Below are positions 45,174-56,714 of a DNA stretch of 64,000 nucleotides, in pieces. The stretch lies in the NCBI GenBank assembly GCA_015680905.1, contig CM027380.1:35332001-35396000 (forward strand). The letters are read 5' to 3'. The DNA is from Coptis chinensis. Taxonomy: Eukaryota > Streptophyta > Magnoliopsida > Ranunculales > Ranunculaceae. Below the pieces are notes generated by a model that saw only the letters and a list, made by a program, of their open reading frames with translations, did no database searches and had not been told where the DNA came from. Positions within the stretch are counted from its first letter, which is position 1. The number at the start of each line of letters is the position of its first letter. The position numbers were made by a program, and so were the translations under genes.

Positions 45174-46698
45174 AATATGCACTTATGTTCTAGTTAAAAT
45201 TTCAAAAATTTGATAAATTCAAAAAAAATAAAAAATAAAAAATAAATAAAAAAGTTTATGCTATACACTTAGGAATATTGGTATTGTTTTCCTTCTCTAT
45301 GCTCTTAATAATCTAGAAGTCTCACATAGCTTTTGCATTAGAATAATTTTTAGAAACTTAGGTTAATATGTAGGTAATAATCTTTGCATCTAGCTATAAA
45401 AATATTACATGAGTATCTATGATTGTTTGGCAGTAAGTTTCTGAAACATAGGCTAGAGTATTTATTCTACAAATCCTGTGAGAATATAGCCTAAAGCCTT
45501 ATATGAGCAAAACATTTGAGAAATGACACAAGGGAAAAGTAAAATCCGGATAGAGAAATCACACGTCCACTTGCTTAATCATTATACCATATCCTAAGCA
45601 AGAATTTAGGCCCTCTTTGGATCAATATAGCCAGAAATTCAACCCTTATGAAAATATTTTCCGCTAGTCGCCCCTCTGAGCCTTTCTTTAGCCTTTCATA
45701 AACTGCAAATCCTTTAACCTGTTACAAAAACAAATAAAAATAAAAATAAAAAAAATCAGCCTACCTATTCTCTGAATGAGTCTGAGAATAGAAAAGAGAA
45801 AAACCTTTGAAATCAAGAATTTGTCAGTCGCTTCAAATAAGAAAAGAAAGTTTCCATCCAAATAAAAAAAAACAAATAAAAGAAAATAAAGAGTTAGAAC
45901 TCCAAAAAAAAAAAGAAATCAAAGAGTCAAAAGCCAAAAAAAAGAAAAATATGGCTAAGGATGGAAACAAAGTGTAGAAGCGAAAGTAAGGAACAAAGTC
46001 TTCTCTAGTTACATAATACGAAGACTCTATTATCTTAAACTTGTTCTTTCTGAATATCCACTTTCTTCCTTCTTAAACCATCTCCTAATCCCCGCAACAC
46101 CTAATAAAGACCTTTAGCTTAATTAGGAATAGGCTAGTGTGATAGTAAGTGGCAGATGTGTTTGATCGACTCCGACTTCCTTGTGTGTCATTGAGATTGT
46201 AAGGTAAAGTGTGCCCACTGCATACTAGAGTAGCAAAACTTGAGCGGAAAAATCAGAGTGGTTTTTGTCTTAACATTTATGTGAGGACCTACTTAAGGAC
46301 ACTATTCCGAGTTTCAAAAATGGACCTACTATTGCATTTCATAGTATTACTCATTGAATATATGTTTATTGTAGATGATTGATTATTATGCATATATTAG
46401 CTTAGGTTTCGACTTGATTATTCTATATTCATTGCTAGTGAGATGTATAGTTAATTTAGAGCATGAATAAGGAAACAATAGTTTTATTTCTTAGTCGTCG
46501 TAGTATGGATGAAGTTTGTGAGTACCTTCACTGGAAAACTCTCATGAGGTTATAACTTGTCCACTAGGGAATTCCTAATGGTCTAAGGCCTTGTTGCATA
46601 TGGTAAATGCAATCGCACTCAGCGAAACAGAGTAATTAGAACTCCATTTTTGGTCACTTATTCTAATTTCTCATATTTGCTTGAGGTCAAGCAAAATA
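44962..46698 (+). other. Element A 3' UTR
   Basis: A PPT-like TTGTTTGGGGG at 45041-45051 follows the acceptor by 80 bp. It is followed by the TA microsatellite, A-rich stretches (45720-45950), and a 200 bp block before the PPT (about 46500-46698) shared with B and C. No open frame of note. Confidence 0.7.
45091..45165. repeat. (TA)n microsatellite
   Basis: About 37 TA units, interrupted once near 45102. Element C has only a short TATACATATCTATATCC at the equivalent place (17322-17346), so the expansion happened in A. Confidence 0.95.
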
Positions 46699-46714
46699 CT
46701 GTTTGGGGGTGGTT
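46699..46714 (+). promoter_or_regulatory. Element A polypurine tract
   Basis: CTGTTTGGGGGTGGTT abuts the 3' LTR. Upstream TTGAGGTCAAGCAAAA is the usual Athila context. It primes plus-strand DNA synthesis. Confidence 0.88.
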
Positions 46715-47850
46715 TGATAAGAGCCCAAAACTGTAGTTTAACCCCTCAATAATCATACTTTTAGACCAATTATGCGAGTAATAAATAAGAGTTAATGCTG
46801 ATTACGTGTTTTTATGTATTCCAGGCAGTAAAGTCAATTATGTGCAGAAATGTGCCACTTTGGCGAGATAAAGAAGCAAGAGTTGGTTGCTAAGAAGTTC
46901 TTTGATAAAGGCCAAGATTCAAGGAGACAAAGCCTTTGTGAATCCCGGCCAAAAGCTGAAAAGTCAACACGAGCAGAAATAGTGCACAAGTCGACAGAAC
47001 TTCCGAAGACCACATCTTTGGACTCAGACCTCGGAATTGGGCCTACCTTACATAAAAAAGACCAGCTCGGAAAAATCTTTCCAATGGTTTAAGCCTTGAC
47101 CAAATCAGAGGAGCAGAAGTGGACGAAAAGTCTGCTGAAGTTAAAGCCAACTGAAACAAGCTCGGTAGACTGAAGAAATTGGGCTTTAGGCTCGATTTTC
47201 CGGCCCAAAACATGGCTCCTCAGCCCATGCACGAAATTGTGGATCTGGTCTCCTCCTTTGTATAAAATAAGACTTAGCTCTTAAGTTAGAGATAGTTAGA
47301 TAGGTTAGAGTAAAAAGTAGCCATTAAAATAGCTTCTAGATCTAGTTTTATTTGAATTCAATTAGTTAAATGAATTAGTTTCAATTCATTGTTTTAGATT
47401 AATCCTTTGAATCATTGTTCTTCATTTAGTTAGGTAAATAAAATAGTTATTCTTGTCAATTCAATTTTTGTCATTTCAATTTATTATATCTAATTTCAAT
47501 TGTTGTTATTCAATTCTTAGTCATTAATTAGATTTGAAGTATTGGTTAATTAAAAGTAGTAAAGTTCACATCTTTATATATGTCATTTCGTTATTCGTAT
47601 CTTGTTGTTCGAATTCACGTCGTAGTATAAAACCTCCACCATTGCTCTCATTAAACTTTGGATTACTAGTCAATTGTAGAAAACTTCAATACTAAGGAAC
47701 TGAGAGTGGAACAAACTTTTTACTCCACTCTATTTCGATAGAATTGAGAGTATAGAAATCTTTGATAGCTTTTCGTAATTTAGTTTAGTTTTCTTGCGTT
47801 TTTAGTTTAACGTTCATTTCGTAGGTAAACTTCTCTTTTTACGTTTATTA
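46715..47850 (+). repeat. Element A 3' LTR
   Basis: 1136 bp, TGATAAG at the start and TTTATTA at the end, where the usual C is T. It is followed by ATACA, the target duplication. TATA at 47261. It contains about 30 bp missing from the 5' LTR. Confidence 0.94.
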
Positions 47851-47855
47851 ATACA

Positions 47856-48153
47856 CGGACTGCTGCTGAGTTAGCACGTGCTCGACTAGAGGTATTCCCG
47901 TGATCCTGGAGATCAAGGCGGGTGTGAGTTGGCGTGGCACGTCGTCGATGGTGACCCAAAAATTGTCGCCATTAAAACCGCCATTATTATGGAACTTCAA
48001 CACCAAATCCGTTGAATATAGCCCGCCATTAGCATACAAGAGATACTCCCATCCTCTAGAGTGTATTTTCGTATCAAAAAATGAAGCAAAGATCCCACTT
48101 TCAAATAGGGATATAAATTTTTTTTTGACTGAGATTCACCTGTTTCCATTCAT
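47856..48153 (-). pseudogene. Element B ORF3a, 5' part
   Basis: The start is placed at 48153 because the frame (MNGNR, stop, ISVKKKFISLFESG) lines up with B ORF3b. Blocks are IFASFFDTKIHSRGWEYLL, LYSTDLVLKFHNNGGF, and VTIDDVPRQLTPALISRITG. It runs into element A at 47855. One stop lies at codon 6. Confidence 0.7.
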
Positions 48154-49557
48154 TTTGCGATCGCAGGAAGAGGATGGGTATTGATTTGAGATGAGGGGAA
48201 GAAATTGAAGTTGGTGGCGGAATAGAATTTGATTCTGAGCTGTGGTGGTCGCGCGCGAGACTGGATTTGGAGAGGACGAGATCCGGTTTTTGTGGGAGAA
48301 GAAAGAGGGAATGATGACGCGTGTGAGAGATGTCTCAGGTTATAAATGGGATGAGAATGACGTGATTTGGTTGGGCCCAATTTTTTTCCTAAGCCCAAAT
48401 CAAGCCTAAAGCCCAAATCAAGCCTAAAAAATGTAAATGCGCATATATGACTCGTTCGGACTCCAAATTGGATAAATGAGCTACCGAAATGATCGGCACG
48501 AAAAATTCCATCCAATTATGTGTGTCATGCTCATAGGACAAAATAGTATTTGAAAAGAAAGAGGGATGTTTTATTTATAAATAATGGTTTTTTTATATTG
48601 TTTTATTTCTATACAAGGGAGATTAATGTGAACAACACTGGATGTCCAGAAGAGTCACCATCTAAATTCTTAGGCAACTGTCATGTCGGCTCTAGAGCAA
48701 ACTCAATCTAGCCAGACTGTGGCTTCACCTTTTTGTATTATGGGTTTAGGGGCAGGATGGTACCACCCTGGACCGTGCACGCTACGATCTAATAATATTG
48801 CCCTTATTACATACGGCTATCCTCAAACCGCCCCAAAGGGGACTCAAAGTAACCAATTCTAGGGGTTGGCCTGGTGGAATCTATTGCCCGTACGTGTTCC
48901 AAGTTGGCAACATCCGAGGTTGAACACGAATCTCTATGTGCACAACTTAATGCAAAGGGAATGTTAAAAGACAACAATATATACATATATACAAGGTGAG
49001 TCTTGTAAAGTCAGATCCTCAAGACGAATTGAGTCTTTTAACATCTAATCCTCAAGACAATTCCCAACCCATGGGAGAGACGACACGGCGACGAAGTTTA
49101 TCCTGCTCAGCTGGTGTCAGAGAAAAATATACCTTATACCGGCTAGTATTGGATAGGAAGTCAAGCCCTGGATAGAAAGGTGTTTGACAATGCATACACC
49201 ACCCCATCCTTCGCGCACGTCGTTTACGAGCAAAAGTATTACGACCATTACCTATTCATGATGAGTGAGACTTACACCAAATGATTAGCTGAAGCTTAGG
49301 AGGCAGAGAGTAGAAAAGGGAAGAGAAGGAAGGAGAAGAAATTTTTGGTATCCATCGTTTACCAGCAAGAACGTTTAGTCGTGTTTCAGAAGACATTTAT
49401 ACTCAGTTTTGAAATAGAGTTTTTGTGGAGTATGGCTCCGGCGCTTGCAACCACACACTTCAAAGTATTTTTGAGATCATAAAATAGAAGATGGCCCGGC
49501 TACCAAAATGATGTACCCTTTACAGAAAAACAAAATTGAGTACGTCACATGAAACAT
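48154..49557 (-). other. Element B pol-ORF3a spacer
   Basis: Non-coding. It contains the palindrome TCGCGCGCGA near 48248, a TATA-like run (minus strand CATTTATAACC, about 48339-48349) followed by a CT-rich leader (about 48300), and otherwise nothing recognised. No GC array of the A/C type is present. Confidence 0.5.
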
Positions 49558-50651
49558 TTAGTCTATGTAGACCGGATCCTGGAGAAGAGTCTATTCAATA
49601 GTTGGGGAGCGTAACTCGTGGTAATGTTTGAGGTATTGTCCATTTACTTGAAATTCGTTGTTATCTTGTGGATTAAGCAAAGAGATTGCCCCACAATAAA
49701 AGGACCAGACCATCGTGTTTTCAATTTACCAGGAAAAATGTGTAATCTGGAGTTATAAAGTAAAACTTTTTGGCTAATGTTGAAATCTTTACGCAAAATG
49801 TGCTTGTCGTGCACTCTTTTTATATTAGCTTTGTCGGATTTCGAGAGATCATAGGCAGCACTTCGAATCTCCTCAAGCTCATTTAATTGTAGTTTTCGCT
49901 TCTCACCTGCCGTGTTGATATTATAATTGAGGCTTTTGATGGCCCATAAGGCACGATGCTCAAGTTCAACCGACAGATGACAAGGTTTTCCAAAAGCGAT
50001 GAAGTAAGGAGACATCTCTATAGGTGTCTTAAAAGCCATTTGGTATGCCCACAATGCATCCGATAAGCAGAGAGAGCAGTCTTTTCTTGAGGGATTGACA
50101 ATTTTCTCCAGAATGGACTTTATCTCTCTGTTGGAGACTTCCACTTGGCCATTCGTCTGTGGGTGATATGGAGTAGCAACTTTGTGAGTAACTTCATATT
50201 TCTTCATTAAAAACCCAAAAAATTTATTACAAAAATGTGTACCCCCATCACTGATGATAGCTTTGGGAACACTAAAACGAGAGAAAATGTTTTCTTTTAC
50301 AAATTTCACGACAGTCTTATGGTCATTTGAGCAACATTCGAGTGCCTCAATCCATTTAGACACATAGTCCACAGCGACTAGAATGTAGAGAAAACCTTGA
50401 GAAATAAGGAAGGGTCCCATAAAATCAATGCCCCAAACATAAAAAATTTCCACAATTAAAATGGGATTTAGGGGCATCATATTGCATTGGGTAATGCGAC
50501 CTAGGTGCTGACAACGAATGCAAGCTTTGCAATGTTCGTGTGCATCATGAAAAAAGGTAGGCCAGTAAAAACCACATTGTAAAACCTTGCCCGTAGTTTT
50601 CTTCCCACTGAAATTACCACCACAAGATTGTTCATGGCAAAAAGATAACAC
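49558..50651 (-). pseudogene. pol: Element B integrase
   Basis: HHCC parts [11 protein letters not shown] and [11 protein letters not shown] open the frame (first His region changed: Gly-Asn for Gly-His). The core has [22 protein letters not shown] and [10 protein letters not shown], with all three acidic residues kept. The frame runs to about 49644 with a shift near 49690, and similarity (LLQDPVYID) continues to a stop at 49558. It is remarkably open for an old element. Confidence 0.9.
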
Positions 50652-50663
50652 GTCGGTATGTTT

Positions 50664-52200
50664 CTAGTCGGGAATGCATCGACGAATGAGTTGGTCGGAA
50701 CAATACTTAAAGAGGTAGGGGTCATCCCAAAAATAATATTTTACAGTGGATAAGAACTTTTTATGATCAAGGCATGACCAAGAGGAAGGAACTTTCTCAT
50801 TAACTAGGTAATTAACGATATCCGCGTACCATGGAGAGGAGAAAATGAAGTACAAATGCTCGTCTGGGAAGGAATCACAGATGGCGTCAGAATCACTATC
50901 AATGTCACCAACCAGCCTTGATAAATGGTCAGCCATGACAATTTCAGTTCCTTTCTTGTCTTTGATTTCCAAGGTGAATTCTTGCACGAGAAAGATCCAG
51001 CGGAACAATCTCTGTTTTGCATCCTTTTTCGTGAGTAGGTACCGAAGTGCGGCATGGTCAGTATATACGATGGTGAATTGTCCGACTAGGTAAGGGCGAA
51101 ACTTTTTCAAAGCATAGACAACAGCTAGGAACTCTTTCTCAGTTGTCGTGTAATTATATTGAGCGTCATTAAAAGTTTTACTAGCGTAGTAAATGACAAT
51201 AGGTTTGTCATCACGTCGTTGGCCTAGTACGGCACCAATAGCAAAGTTGCTAGCGTCACACATCAGTTCAAATGGTTGAAACCAATCAGGGGGTTGAATG
51301 ATAGGAGCGGTAGTTAGGGTAATTTTTAGAGTTTCAAAAGCTTGTTTGCAATTGAAATTGAAGTCGAAAACCGCATCCTTAAGTAGGAGATTTGTTAAGG
51401 GTTGAGTAACTTTAGAAAAACCCTGAATGAATCGCCTGTAAAACCCAGCGTGGCCTAAAAAGGCACAGATATTGCGAACTGTTCGGGGGATAGGTAGAGA
51501 AGCAATTTTAACAACTTTAGCTTTATCAACCTCTATCCCATCTTTTGAAACAACATGACCTAGAATAATTCCTTTGGTAACCATGAAATGACACTTCTCC
51601 CAATTAAGTACCAGATTTTTCTCTTCACAACGCATTAACACTTTAGAAAGGTTGGATAGGTAGTCGTCAAAGGAGTTTCCATAAATGGAAAAGTCGTCCA
51701 TGAAGATTTCCATATAACGTTCTACCACATCACTGAAAATGCGAAGCATGCAGCGTTGGAAAGTACCAGGTGCATTGCAAAGACCGAAAGGCATTCGTTT
51801 GTATGCAAAGGTGCCAAAGGGACATGTGAAAGTTCTCTTCTCTTGATCAGCTGGATCGATGACAATTTGGAAATAGTCGGAATAGCCATCAAGAAAATAG
51901 TAGTAAGCATGACCGGCTAAACGTTTCAGCATCTGGTCAACGAATGGAAAAGGGAAGTGATCTTTACGTGTTACGACATTGAGTTTGCGATAGTCAATGC
52001 AAATTCTCCATTTCACCGGGACGCGAGTGGAGATGCATTCATTATTTTCATTTCGCACAACTGTAATGCCGGACTTCTTTGGAACAACATGGATAGGACT
52101 AACCCAAACACTATCAAAGATAGGGTATATGATACATGCATCTAGTAAACACAAAACTTCCTCCCTCACCACCTCTTTCATGGCGGGGTAAGGCGACATT
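50664..52200 (-). pseudogene. pol: Element B RT and RNase H
   Basis: A single 511-residue frame covers RT from MKEVVREEVLCLLDACI, SVWVSPIHVVPKKSG, RICIDYRKLNVVTRKDHFPF and FTCPFGTFAYKRMPFGLCNA to the catalytic MEIFMDDFSIYG, then RNase H with [36 protein letters not shown] and MADHLSRL, and ends before integrase at a stop. All catalytic residues appear present. A stop at 50664 separates it from integrase. Confidence 0.93.
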
Positions 52201-53335
52201 GTGGTTCCCGCGATATCTTTGTGCTGTCATCTAGATGTATACGATGTGTGCATACACTAGGGTGTATTACTTTGATATCATCTAAGGACCAACCGATAGC
52301 AAAGCGGTGTTCACGAATGACATGAATCAAAAGTGCTTCTTCATCGGTAGTCAAATGGGAAGATATTATTACAGGGTGACTACCATCGGGATTGAGATGC
52401 ACGTACTTCAAATTAGAGGGTAGAGGTTTTAAATCTGGAGTTGGAGGAGTGGGGATCAAGGATTCGTGAGGGGTTGTCTCTTCAAAGGAAAAGAGCGAGT
52501 GAGGTTTATCTAAATTGGTTGGTAATACAGTAGTAGGGTCACCAAATAGTGGTATTGACTCTAATAATGCTTAGACATCCTTAACGTACGAGTCATCGTC
52601 AAACTCAGGATTATCAAAAGAAAGAAATTGGTGTACCTTGTCTGGGGGAAAAAAGTTTGTGAAATATTCTTATGCCAGACTATCAACCATGCTAATCTCA
52701 CCTTCAATATTAGGATCAAGAAGTTGTTTCATTAAGTTGAATACATTGACTTCTATAGAAAGGTTCCCGAAAGACATTATCATTAAACCATCCTGACAAT
52801 TGATGAGAGCGTTAGCAGTTGCAAGAAATGGACGTCCTAAAATGATAGGAATGGAGTCACAGGCAACTTTGGTATCTAGAATGACAAAATCAACGAGGTA
52901 GTAAAAATCTTGGACCTTGACTAGGACATTTTATACTATTCCCTTTGGGTACTTGATAGAGCAATCCGCAAGTTGCAGGGTCATGTTGGTAGGTTTTAAT
53001 TTATGAAGACCTAACTGCTTAAATAAGTAGTAGGGAAGTAGGTTAACACTCGTGTCTAGGTCTAAAAGTGCGGTAGCGGTATACTTGTCTCCCAACGTGC
53101 ATGGTACAGTTGGTCAACCTGGGTCTTTGTATTTAACCACACCATTAGTAACATTAATTGAGGGAAACTACTCAGTGAGGAACACTTGTAAAGGAACATT
53201 CATTCGTCGTTTGTTGGTGCATATGTCCTTCAAAAACTTGGCATGCTTGGGCAAATGCTTAAGTGCATCGAGAAAAGGTAGGTTTATGGTCAAATTTTTT
53301 AAGGTTTCTCAGATCTTATCAAAATGCCCGTCAGG
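52201..53335 (-). pseudogene. pol: Element B gag end, protease and protease-RT linker
   Basis: Reading towards lower coordinates: LKNLTINLPFLDALKHLPKH, the protease region with LLDLDTSVNLLPYYLFKQL (active site DLDTS, so the usual Gly is Asp), LGRPFLATANALINC, then an acidic linker and LKPLPSNLKYVHLNPDGSHP in the frame 52459-52178. Several stops and shifts occur. The upstream part of gag is cut off by element D at 53336. Confidence 0.8.
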
Positions 53336-54780
53336 TGATAAGAGCCCAAAACTGTTATCGTAAGAGTTAATACTGTTATCGTGTTCTTATGTATTTTAGG
53401 CATTGGAGTCGAATATGTGCAAAAATGCATCTCTTTTGCGAGATAAAGGAGAAAAGGTTGGTTGCTAAGAATTTCTATGATAAAAGGCCAAGATTCAATG
53501 AGAAAAAACCTTTTTAAAGCTCGGTCAAAGCTGAAAAGTCAAAGTCAACGTGGGAAGAAATAGCGCACAAAAGTCAGCAGAACTTCCGAAGGCCGTATCT
53601 TTGGACTCAGACCTCAGAATTGGGCCTACCTAATGTCAAAACGACCGGCTTGGAAAGAGCTTTCTAATGGTCCAAGCCTTGATCTAATCAGAGGATCAGA
53701 AGTTGAAGAAAAGGCTGTTGAATTCATTTCCAACTAAAAACAGAACTGAAGTAATGAGGTTTTGGGCTCACTTTTCCGGCCCAAAATATAGCTCCTAAGC
53801 CCATGCACGAAATTGTGGATCTAGTCTCTTCTATATAAAGAGACTAAGGCTTAGCTCTTAAGTTACTTAGTTATTTTCATAGAATTAGTTTTTAGAATCA
53901 AAAACTTAATTCTACTTCATAAAATTAGTTTTTAGTTAAAGTTATCTAGTTAATTAGCAAGAAATTAGTTATTAGAACAAGAATTTAGTTTTTAGAATCA
54001 AATACTCAGTTTATATTTCAAGTTTTAGTTTCTAATTCAATACTTAATTCATAAATTTAGTTTGTCTTAAATTGATAATTACTTATTCATAATCTTAGTT
54101 TTAAATTCAATTTTAATTCATTTTGAATCATTATACTATTGTTCAATTAGATTAGTAAAGTTTAATACTTATTCAATAATGAATTGTTCTTGTTGTTCTT
54201 GTGTTAGAAATGATAGTTTAATGATTCAAGGCTAAAACCTCCATTAGAGGGGTTTAAGGAAGCCTTAATGAAACTTGATTGTATTAGCGTAGAAATGGTT
54301 CTAGTAATCTATTCCATCCTAGAAAGTAATTAGTTTTCCATGAGAATGGGTTTGATTGCTTCACATGCTGATTGTTAGAAAAACCCAATTGTTATGCGAA
54401 AACATTGCAATTCGGATTACGACAATTCTTCATTAGTTTATTAAGTTGAATCAAGGTGGAATCAAATTCCCCTAATTCATTCTCATATTGTCAATTTAGT
54501 ATTGAATTGTCGTCATTTCATTTATCTCATCTTGATTAGTTGATTCACCATCATAGTTAATTTCAATTCCATTACTCTCACGATTTTGTTAGCTTACACG
54601 AACTAGGAAACTTCACATCTAAACGAACTAGGAGTGGAACGAATTCTCTACTCCAAACATATTGTATTGATAACGAGAGTAGAAAACTTTGATATATAAG
54701 CACGAAAATAGTTTTAGTTTTACTTATATTTGAGTTTCATCACTTATTCGTAGGTAAAACTATCGTTTTTACATTTATCA
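53336..54780 (+). repeat. Element D 5' LTR
   Basis: 1445 bp from TGATAAG to TTATCA. TATA box TATATAAAG at 53832. It shares the start and the transcribed segment with A, but much of the rest differs, so D is a related subfamily. Confidence 0.85.
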
Positions 54781-54782
54781 AA

Positions 54783-54800
54783 TGGCACAGCTGCCATCTT
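54783..54800 (+). promoter_or_regulatory. Element D primer-binding site
   Basis: TGGCACAGCTGCCATCTT lies two bases after the LTR. It is the same site as in A with two changes from the tRNA-Asp complement. Confidence 0.7.
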
Positions 54801-54929
54801 AGTTGTGTTTAGATTCATTTCCCTTAGTAGTGTTAATCCTACCAAAATCCCATTACACCCACCCACCCTTGTTTGGTTCTAACTGTGGTTGTTCGCTTCA
54901 GAACTAATTTTTTCTCGCAGAAATACACT

Positions 54930-55087
54930 GAGCGTGCCCCGTGCCTCATTGGCCTATTTTCAGAGCGCGCCCCACGCCCTCAAACGGCAAATTCAGAGCG
55001 CACCCCGCGCTAAAGTGCTTGGACTTCGAGTCAGGCAAGAGTGTGACCCGCGCCCATGAAAGACAAAATCTAAGCGCACCCCGCGCC
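54930..55087 (+). repeat. GC-rich tandem array in the D gag leader (variant units)
   Basis: Units start at 54930, 54963, 54996, 55039 and 55072, spaced 33, 33, 43 and 33 bp. They read GAGCGCACCCCGCGCC-like, so the CACCTG core of A and C is replaced by CACCCC while spacing and GC ends are kept. A donor-like ACAG|GTTAGT follows at 55115. Confidence 0.85.
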
Positions 55088-55325
55088 CTATTCTGAACAG
55101 CCCAATTTCCACAGGTTAGTACAAACTTCCATTTCTTCAAGTTATTCAGTGTTTCTAACTTGTTAAATACACTGAGCTCGCGTATACAAGATGTTATTCA
55201 TATGCGAAGCAAGGAGGCATTCAGGTACTTCTTTCTTCCACTCCTCGCATCTCCTGTTAGAGGATTTATACTAGCATGTTATTTTGAATGTTGTCGTGTT
55301 TCTTTAATATTGGACTTAGCCTTGC

Positions 55326-56710
55326 ATGAGATTAAGGTCAGGTAGAGAAAAAAAGACTAACGTAATCTATCGTGAACGTCAACACGCATACCTATCTTGT
55401 GTACCACACATTACACCTGAAATAATGGCTGAAGAAAGAGAGTCTCCTCTATCTGACTTTTACAAAGCCCTGAACGATAGCCCTAAGTCTTGCATCGTTC
55501 TTGCAGACCCAGTGGGGGATTTCCGAATCCCCCCGAATATATTTAATTTGTTACCAGTTTTTCATAGGTTAGACCATAAAAACCTTATCAGCATATGCGT
55601 AGGATTGAACAAGTTCTTACCACATTCCATCATCCTACGGTAAGTGCAGAACAAATTAAACTGAGGGTGTTTTCTTTCATCCTAGCCGATAAGGCGGCGT
55701 CTTGGTTAACTGCCCAAACGCCTAATTCTGTGGACTTATGGGCCAAACTTGTTCAATTGTTTATGGAACATTTTTACCCACCATTAAAGATAGATGAAAT
55801 ATTTTCCAAGATTCATTTTTTCCATCAAAATCCTCATGAATCCTTTTCAGAGGCCTGGAATCATTTCACTGATCTTCTTATAGAGTGTTCACATCATAAC
55901 CTTGCGAAAGACACGTTAGTTCATGCCTTTTTCAAAGGACTTTTACACCATCACAAAGAGGTCCTTGATATAATGAATGGGGGTAGTTTCCTCAGTAAAA
56001 GAGCCTCAAAAGCTTATAGGTTTTTCGAAGATCAAACAAAGCGTAATAATAACTAGGGATAGTGACGATATCCCCCGCTCCGCTAGTTTTTCTTCAACAG
56101 TTAAAGCTACTAGTATGTTTGAGGTTAAATCTGATCCTGAGCTTAAAACTTTAATCGAATCTCTCACTAAAAAGGTAGAAGCTATTTATGTTCAACAAAG
56201 GCATACCCCTGTCATGAATATCAACTCTATTCCATGTAATTTCTGTTTGAGTCATGCGCATCCCGACTCCTATTGCCCTCTAGTTTATGAACAACCATCC
56301 GCATAGCCACACAATGTTTGTTCTATTAATAGCGAACCTAATGCACCATGGCGACAAAACCCCAACTTCGGTTGGCAAAATAATCAACAAGTTACACCTC
56401 TAGGGTTTAATAATCAAAATGTTTAGCAAGTGAACAACTACAACCAAGCTCAACCACGACAAGGACAAGGCAATTATAACAATTATAACAATAATAATTA
56501 TAATGCTAATAGAGGTATCGTTCCGATTAATAATAACTGTCACAATCCACCTGTTAATAATCAACGTGAGATACTTCCTGTCACACCACATGTAACAACT
56601 ACACATCCACAACGGGATCGTTTCGACACCTTCATGCAAACCCAACAACAGATTTTACAGTCCATCCAACTTTCCTTACAACAGTTAACCCAAGAGAAAG
56701 TACAACCATA
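55326..56710 (+). pseudogene. gag: Element D Gag
   Basis: Starts at 55326 with MRLRSGREKKTN. The capsid-like domain is split by a shift near 55590 (GDFRIPPNIFNLLPVFHR, then LADKAASWLTAQTPNSVD, FYPPLKIDEIFSKIHFF). Another shift at about 56050 leads to a CCHC knuckle that is intact (CNFCLSHAHPDSYC). The Asn/Tyr-rich segment (QGNYNNYNNNNYNANRG) is at about 56460-56520. Confidence 0.88.
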
Positions 56711-56714
56711 AGGT

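Larger units (their letters stand above)
33569..47855 (+). mobile_element. Element A: Athila-like Ty3/gypsy retrotransposon with both LTRs, inserted in B
   Basis: A runs 33574-47850 (14.3 kb) and is flanked by a perfect ATACA duplication (33569-33573 and 47851-47855). LTRs of 1106 and 1136 bp are very similar; the left one lacks about 30 bp. Order: LTR, PBS, GC array, gag, protease, RT, RNase H, integrase, ORF3a, GC array, ORF3b, 3' UTR, PPT, LTR. It is the same subfamily as C, in the opposite orientation. Lesions include nonsense codons in gag-protease, several single-base shifts in RT and RNase H, and a stop in ORF3b. Confidence 0.95.
6913..53335 (-). mobile_element. Element B: old Athila-like Ty3/gypsy retrotransposon, in three pieces
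   Basis: B comprises 6913-9571, 29352-33573 and 47856-53335, all on the minus strand. The gaps are exactly elements C and A, each bounded by its own 5 bp target duplication, so the three pieces were once contiguous. From left to right the order is 3' LTR, PPT, 3' UTR, ORF3c, ORF3b, ORF3a, integrase, RNase H/RT and protease/gag end. The 5' LTR and most of gag lie beyond element D and are not seen. About 12.4 kb of B is present. Stops and frameshifts are frequent, and it is the oldest of the nested set. It differs from A and C in lacking the GC array and in carrying a third 3' ORF. Confidence 0.85.
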
